Part shown: in pieces, positions 59,131 through 64,000 of the stretch | How the letters are laid out: each line of letters starts with the position of its first letter | Position numbering within the stretch: the first letter of the stretch is position 1 | Origin: Welwitschia mirabilis | Taxonomy: Eukaryota > Gnetophyta > Gnetopsida > Welwitschiales | Length of the DNA stretch: 64,000 nt | Direction: 5' to 3' | Assembly (NCBI GenBank): GCA_051453625.1 | Contig: JBOZIK010000001.1 | Span: 294,959,427 to 295,023,426 of the forward strand | Program-made: the position numbers and the translations under genes | Notes under the pieces: model-generated | What the model was told of the DNA's origin: nothing | Databases searched by the model: none | What the model saw: the letters and a program-made list of their open reading frames with translations, nothing else

Positions 59131-59520
59131 TCTAAAAATATAGGCTCTTAAGGCTTTTCTAAAATGCCTTAAAAGGCATTAAGAAATGCCTTAAATGCTT
59201 TTAAGGCATTTTGTCAGAGAACCCCTTAAAAAGCCTTCTCTTAAAAGCCTGCATGCCTTTAAGGAATTTCTAAGGCATTTTAATAAATACCTTAAAAGGT
59301 TTTTAAGGAATTTTTCAATATAAATGCCTTGAAAGCCTTTTTAAGGTGTTTTCTACTATAAACACCTTAAAAAACTTTTAATGTGTTTTACAAATAAAAC
59401 ACCCCAAACCAATTTTGCAACCTTTTTTTTTTTTTTTTTTTTTTTGTTGCATAAATGCCTTGATATTTTTTTGAGGCATCCCAGAAAATAAACACTTTAA
59501 CATACAGACCTTGAAAGAAG
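59131..59520. mobile_element. Subterminal repeat end of a CACTA (En/Spm)-like DNA transposon
   Basis: Tat/Ogre LTR homology stops at ..GAAGGAT and is replaced by CTAAAAATATAGGCTCTTAAGG. There follow about 15 direct and inverted copies of a motif near AAGGCATTT (ATGCCTTAAAAGGCATT is one palindromic pair) over 250 bases. Such dense short subterminal repeats next to a CTA-rich tip fit CACTA elements, where they bind transposase. The tip itself (CACTA..) is not intact and the other end is not in the window. A 25-base T run lies at 59421-59445. Confidence 0.55.
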
Positions 59521-60691
59521 GCAACAAAAAAAGGCTAGTGGTAATATTGAAGGAACACCCAAAACTTAGCGAACTACACTTATAAGAGATATGCAAAGAT
59601 AGCTTGATGTTGTAGATATAATTGTTCAACATCATTTTCTAGTCCTCTAAAAACCCTGTTAGGCCCTCTAGTGGGTATAAGACATCAATGGCACTTTACA
59701 ATGATAGAAAAACATAGAATGTCGACATCATGATATGAATTTCTTCATATTATAGATGCTATAATTAACTCATTATGCTTTGACCTCATGTCCACTAATC
59801 TATCTCTAGATAATTTCAACAGTGTGAAAAAAACCTAGAAAGCCAACATCATAAGGCTAGAAGCCTAGGATGATCATGATGACAACACCAAATTCTTCAA
59901 CTTGGATTCTTATCTCATTTCCTTTTACATAAGCTAAAGCTAATACAATAGAAGAAATTTCATAAAAATGTTTGTGGCCTTCTATCCACTTTGGGAACTG
60001 ATGTAATGATAGTGGCACTATCTATAAAGATACATCCATTGAAATAATTGACATTGATTAAAGAAATTAAGAATAAAATGCATAACTATAAAATAAAAAC
60101 TTAGTAAAATAAGATATTACAACTAATCCATATGGTATTACTGCACAAAAAAGTAAGAAAAGCATCTTCACTGAAAAGATAATAGTTGTAATGATTTTGT
60201 AAAGGAAAAAAAAGAAATATCTTTTTCCATAAATGTTATCAATCAATACTAGTATCTGGTAATTGACTAAAATTCCAGTATTCCAACAGATTACATGAAC
60301 TTCAATTTTCTGCATACTAAATCATCGTGTTCTATTACATCATGTATTTCATTTCATGAAGAGAAGCAACAAAAAGCCAATGAAGTTCCCAATGACAACT
60401 TATGATTATAAATAATAAATTATTTTCATATATAATATGGATAAGTATTTTAACATTAATTTACCTCTACATTACAACCAATAAGATATTGCACAAATTC
60501 AAAAATATTCATTGCTATCAAAATAATGATAATAATAAGTGAACATCAATACCAAAGAAAATTGTCGAGTGTAATAAAAACCTAGAAATAAAATTTTAAT
60601 CTTATGAGGCACGGTGACATAATTTAAAATAAAAATAAATAAAACTACATAATATTCAAATCTAAACAAGGAATCTGAAATGAAGTCTGCA
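59521..60691. other. Unassigned stretch between the CACTA-like end and the decayed gene
   Basis: AT-rich. Minus frames at 59378-59635 and 60067-60315 have no recognisable product. No LTR, tRNA or known transposase motif was seen. Further exons of the decayed gene could lie here but I could not demonstrate them. Confidence 0.3.
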
Positions 60692-60859
60692 CCTACAATA
60701 CTACATTCTTTTCAACATCCTCAAGAATAAGAGCCTTGGCAAGTTTAACCAGTAGATCTGTATACTCCTAGAAGGAGGATTCGAAAAATTGAGTTTTCCT
60801 TCACAAATCAGGTCTCAAGAAATCATAAGTCTTCAATAGACACTTAAAATTTTCCTGAA
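60692..60859 (-). pseudogene. Decayed exon, 56 codons, unrecognised gene
   Basis: On the minus strand TTTTTCAG (60866 down) precedes a frame reading ENFKCLLKTYDFLRPDL, then RKTQFFESSF, then EYTDLLVKLAKALILEDVEK. It ends before GT at 60691-60690. The three in-frame stops are TGA, TAG and TAG, where CGA, CAG and CAG would give Arg, Gln and Gln. A 168-base frame bounded by AG and GT is a good exon model. I do not recognise the protein. Confidence 0.5.
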
Positions 60860-61158
60860 AAATGGAAAAGATTAAGTAAGATAAAAGAATAATAGCATCC
60901 ATATAAGAAACTAAACATCTAGTAGGTATAATCAGAAATAATGATACATTTAAAATCCAAAGCAAAATAAGACATAGATTCTTATCTATTCCATAAAATC
61001 AACTAAGTAATAAATATCATTAAGTAGACATGTCGTAATTCCTAGGAAGCATGCTATCAATGGATAACTAAATGTCATATATATGAATGCACATTTGGCA
61101 TGTGCATACCTATGTTTACATGTGTGTTGTGAACACATATAAATGTGCATGGGGGTAC

Positions 61159-61370
61159 CTCCAATGACTGTATTCTATTTTCTTAATTTTCATTAATAAG
61201 CACATGAGGTGAAATGTTTAACTTAGGAGAAAGATCTGCTAGTATGGTAGGAGATTGAAATGCCTCAAGTAATGCTCTGAGAATTGATGTGTGATCCAAT
61301 AAGTCTTGAATGCTCATGATTTTATGGACCTAATGAAGGATCTCTTTAAATGTGTACTATGAGACTATGA
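61159..61370 (-). pseudogene. Decayed exon, about 70 codons, unrecognised gene
   Basis: Following CTTAG at 61375-61371, the minus strand reads IVS.YTFKEILH.VHKIM, then SIQDLLDHTSILRALLEAFQ, SPTILADLSPKLNISPHVLI and NEN.ENRIQSLE, and stops before GT (61158-61157). The only in-frame stops are two TAG and one TAA, all single C-to-T changes from Gln codons. The reading phase matches the upstream exon through an 82-base intron. Confidence 0.55.
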
Positions 61371-61452
61371 AACTAAGAGAACAGAAAGAGATAATAAAAC
61401 TAATGACCAAAATTTGCTTTTCTATATCAGTAATTATCTTTGTTTTATAAAC

Positions 61453-62090
61453 CATTTTTTTCTAAAACCTCTAATTTGATCAAGAATAAAAGCAATCTCT
61501 TCCTCTGCATCAACTATTTTTTCTTCATGGGTTTTTGTGTGAGAATCATCTATTCAAATACTTAGTTTTGACTCAGATGCATCATTTATTTTTTGGTTTT
61601 TGTACATCTACATCAATATTTATGTACCCATGATAATCTAAAGATTTTTTCTTATCTCAATTAAGAGTAGCATATGGAAATTCATCTGGCTCTAGTTNNN
61701 NNNNNNNCTAACTCTACAATATAATAAAGGAAATATCTGGCATACATCTTTACTCCATAATGAAAAGATTGAGTTTTTCCATTTCAACTATTCTTGTAAA
61801 CTTTCCCTACACATTAATCACCCCTATTTCTTTTTGTATCATCTATATAGCCTAGCCTTAGGTATCATCATAGAGTTTGAAGTTATGACACATGATACTT
61901 CATAACTTATAAGCCAAAGTATAGAATCGTAAGATGGCACTACCCTCATGTTAAGGTAAAAGAAGATTGCCTCCCAGTTCTAAATAAATTGAAGGAAGTA
62001 ACATAGAGGCTAAAGAGGTATTTGAAGAAAGAAACAAATACTCTGCAAGTGAAGGCAAAGATAAGGGGAACTTTAAATTAATTCTTATTT
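61453..62090 (-). pseudogene. Decayed long exon, unrecognised gene
   Basis: From the high end the minus frame reads PSLAEYLFLSSNTSLASMLL, then PSIYLELGGNLLLP, EGSAILRFYTLAYKL and SIMCHNFKLYDDT. It crosses the 10-N gap in the same frame to LEPDEFPYATLN, DKKKSLDYHGYINIDVDVQK. After a one-base shift in an A-run it goes on KINDASESKLSI.., HEEKIVDAEEEIAFILDQIR and ends near GT at 61452. Stops are at Gln and Arg positions. The 5' edge is approximate. Confidence 0.5.
61698..61707. other. Assembly gap (10 N)
   Basis: A run of N within the decayed long exon. A true length of 10 would keep the frame. Confidence 1.
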
Positions 62091-62669
62091 AGTTTAATAT
62101 TGCTGACAAATTCAATATGCATTTTTAATTCATAAAACATTCTTTTCTAAGACATAAGCTAGATCTCTTGGTAATAGGCATTATAACTTAAGAAGTAAAA
62201 AAGAAAATTACTATGGGAAAGATCTAACTAGGTTAAATATCTAATTTTAAACTAGGCTTTCATAGTAGAAAAGATAATGGAGTATTGTAACTCTAACAGA
62301 ATTAAACTCTCATGCTTAATGGGATATCCTGCAAGGGTTGAGTTTGATTCTTACTACTCCATTAATAGAATAACGTGATTTAAAGCCAGAACTTTATTTC
62401 TCATATCTTATTATGATTTGTAGATATAATTTTTAATTTCATTCCAAATGATAGCAAATCTTGTTATTGTGCTCACAAAATTTTATAGATGATCATTTAA
62501 TGGATTTTTTATTACTTTCAAATAAGTATTTGATCATTTTATTTTATCAAAATGCCTTTATATTTTACCAATATGAAGAGTACTATTAGTATATTACAAT
62601 GATAGCACATTGTGTCTTCTACTAATAATCATTGACAAGAGACAAATGTATTATGAATAAATGTTTTTT

Positions 62670-63050
62670 AGATTTGGAATCATGGACTTGATATTGTCAA
62701 AGGCTCTGGGTGGTGTTGATTATGTCATGGCCTTGGTCATGTGTCTTTAACTTAAAGGAGACACCAAAGACATAATATATTGTTTATGCTGTTTTAGCCA
62801 CAAACATCATTTGTAAATAATCTTCAAAGATGATCTAGCTTTCTAGATATAGTATTAGAGAATATCCTCTTAATTAATTTTTCTATGGCACTATCCTAGG
62901 ATAATTAATACTAACTATTGTTAGAAAACTTCTCAAGATGAAGATCATTATGATATATTCTGCCTAGATTATGTACAAATGCTTAAATTTGGATTAACCA
63001 ATGTAGACTATTACTTCCTATATTAGGGTCGTGCATGAAAGCCATATAAT
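62670..63050 (-). pseudogene. Possible further decayed exon of the same gene
   Basis: From about 63046 the minus frame reads MAFMHDPNIGSNSLHWLIQI, then AFVHNLGRIYHNDLHLEKFS, DSAIEKLIKRIFSNTISRKL and later HNQHHPEPLTI. About ten in-frame stops are again TAA, TAG and TGA where Gln or Arg would fit. No splice sites are defined. The link to the exons at 60692-62090 is inference from strand, spacing and decay style. Confidence 0.35.
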
Positions 63051-63389
63051 TTGAATTTCATGAGACTTTTAGATATATCTTATAATTTCACATGAAAAGA
63101 AGGAAAAAAATCTTGCTTATTATCTAGAGTCTATGAATCTCTTGTCTCCATTTCAAATGAGATGCAAATGAAGAAACTTATGAGTAGCTTAATTATAAGC
63201 CCATGAAATGTATGATAACTTTGGAGTAGCCTAATTCAAATGATAAACTCTACCAGTTACAAGAGATAAGCCCATAAGGCCTCATATACACTAACCTATA
63301 AATTGAACAGATAATTGGGAGCACTTAGCAATGACTGCATAGAGAAGACTTTTAGTGAATTTTTCCACATTGCTTTGTATAATATGTTC

Positions 63390-63800
63390 TTACTATAGAT
63401 TTTTATTATCAAATATTATGATTGAAATAATAAATTTTTTCACATATGAGAATTTGAGGTGTTTTTCCAGAGTGTGATAAACTAGTGAGGTCATATTTGG
63501 ATTCAAGGATAGGTCACTTACTAGTAAACTGACCTCAATGAACATCTTATTTATTTGAATGATGAAGTTTAATAAGATATTTAGCACTACTAAATTAAGA
63601 TTCCTTTCACTCTATAGGTCAATCATGATAGATTGGTGATGTATGATCTGTTCAATTAATTTCCTTTCTTTAACATTTACAAATAGTTTTTACATTTACA
63701 AATAGTTTCGTGTGCTTATATCCTTATTTCTCATAAGAGAGTCCTCATATTTTTCATTGCTAACAGGTTCTCTGAGGACATACAATCACCTAAAAATTAT
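63390..63800 (-). pseudogene. Possible coding remnants upstream on the minus strand
   Basis: Near 63710-63775 the frame LREPVSNEKYEDSLMRNKDI is open for 26 codons. At 63393-63640 the frame IMIDL.SERNLNLVVLNIL, then FIIQINKMFIEVSLLVSDLS and TLEKHLKFSYVKKF runs about 85 codons with one stop. Neither is recognised. They may be further exons of the decayed gene or chance frames. Confidence 0.25.
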
Positions 63801-64000
63801 TAGTATGATAAATAATGTGCATTCATTATACTCACAATGATATAGTCTTGAAAACTATTTAGAAACCTAAAGGAAGAAAAGGGGGCATGCAGGAATTGCA
63901 TGCATTTTTTACAAGTTCTAAAATAGTAGTTTAAAAAATGCTATAGCTAATGCAATAACTTCATCTTTTACTATAGTAATAGCAACATCAAACCATGTGA

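Noticed and set aside
59421-59445. Run of T as a LINE or SINE tail
   Set aside because: The flanks belong to the subterminal repeat array and no LINE or SINE body or target duplication was seen next to it.
1-64000. A variant genetic code in which TAA and TAG mean Gln
   Set aside because: Many stops do fall at Gln positions, but TGA falls at Arg (CGA) positions too, and other residues also changed by transitions (Gly to Ser, Arg to Cys, Asp to Asn). Frameshifts are also present. Methylation-driven decay explains all of these.
1-64000. CRISPR arrays, bacterial operons, rRNA or tRNA genes
   Set aside because: No evenly spaced identical repeats with unique spacers, no ribosome-binding sites before clustered frames and no complete tRNA-like fold were found; spaced repeats here are LTR internal repeats, subterminal repeats and a microsatellite.

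Overview
This window looks like nuclear heterochromatin of a flowering plant, probably a eudicot. It is strongly AT-rich and is built almost entirely of old, decayed LTR retrotransposons nested in one another. I see no intact cellular gene. Most open frames longer than 60 codons are remnants of retroelement proteins or chance frames. Stops inside recognisable domains mostly sit where Gln (CAA, CAG) or Arg (CGA) codons would be, as expected for methylated cytosines decaying to T. The organism call is an inference from element families and decay style, not from a marker gene.

Layout. (1) 1-3835: minus-strand Ty3/gypsy element of chromovirus type (integrase, RNase H, RT, protease and gag remnants), a 234-bp LTR with an initiator-Met primer site on one side, and the polypurine tract plus polyprotein C-terminus of a second unit on the other. 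(2) About 3836-59130: a very large minus-strand Tat/Ogre-type Ty3 element arranged as LTR-internal-LTR-internal-LTR, two units sharing a middle LTR of about 4 kb or more. Into it are inserted: a 7-kb element with 55-bp tandem repeats in its LTRs (9902-16919, minus) in the first internal region; a relative of that element (22807-35257, plus) in the middle LTR, itself split in its 3' LTR by a third element (28623-34481, plus); and a Ty1/copia element (47636-56363, minus) in the third LTR. The copia element carries a 3.4-kb unclassified insertion (49497-52897) with a tRNA-like SINE head. (3) From 59131: an end with dense AAGGCATTT-type subterminal repeats, resembling a CACTA (En/Spm) transposon. 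Behind it, at 60692-62090 and perhaps to 63800, lie exons of a decayed multi-exon protein gene on the minus strand that I do not recognise.

How the parts relate: the elements give a relative order of insertion (Tat/Ogre tandem first; then the 22.8-35.3 kb element, then the 28.6-34.5 kb element; the copia and CACTA insertions independently). Three of the nested elements carry decayed primer sites resembling the 3' end of tRNA-Asp, and they show gag-like remnants but no RT that I could find, so they were probably mobilised by relatives elsewhere. Boundaries marked approximate come from comparing repeat copies by eye.
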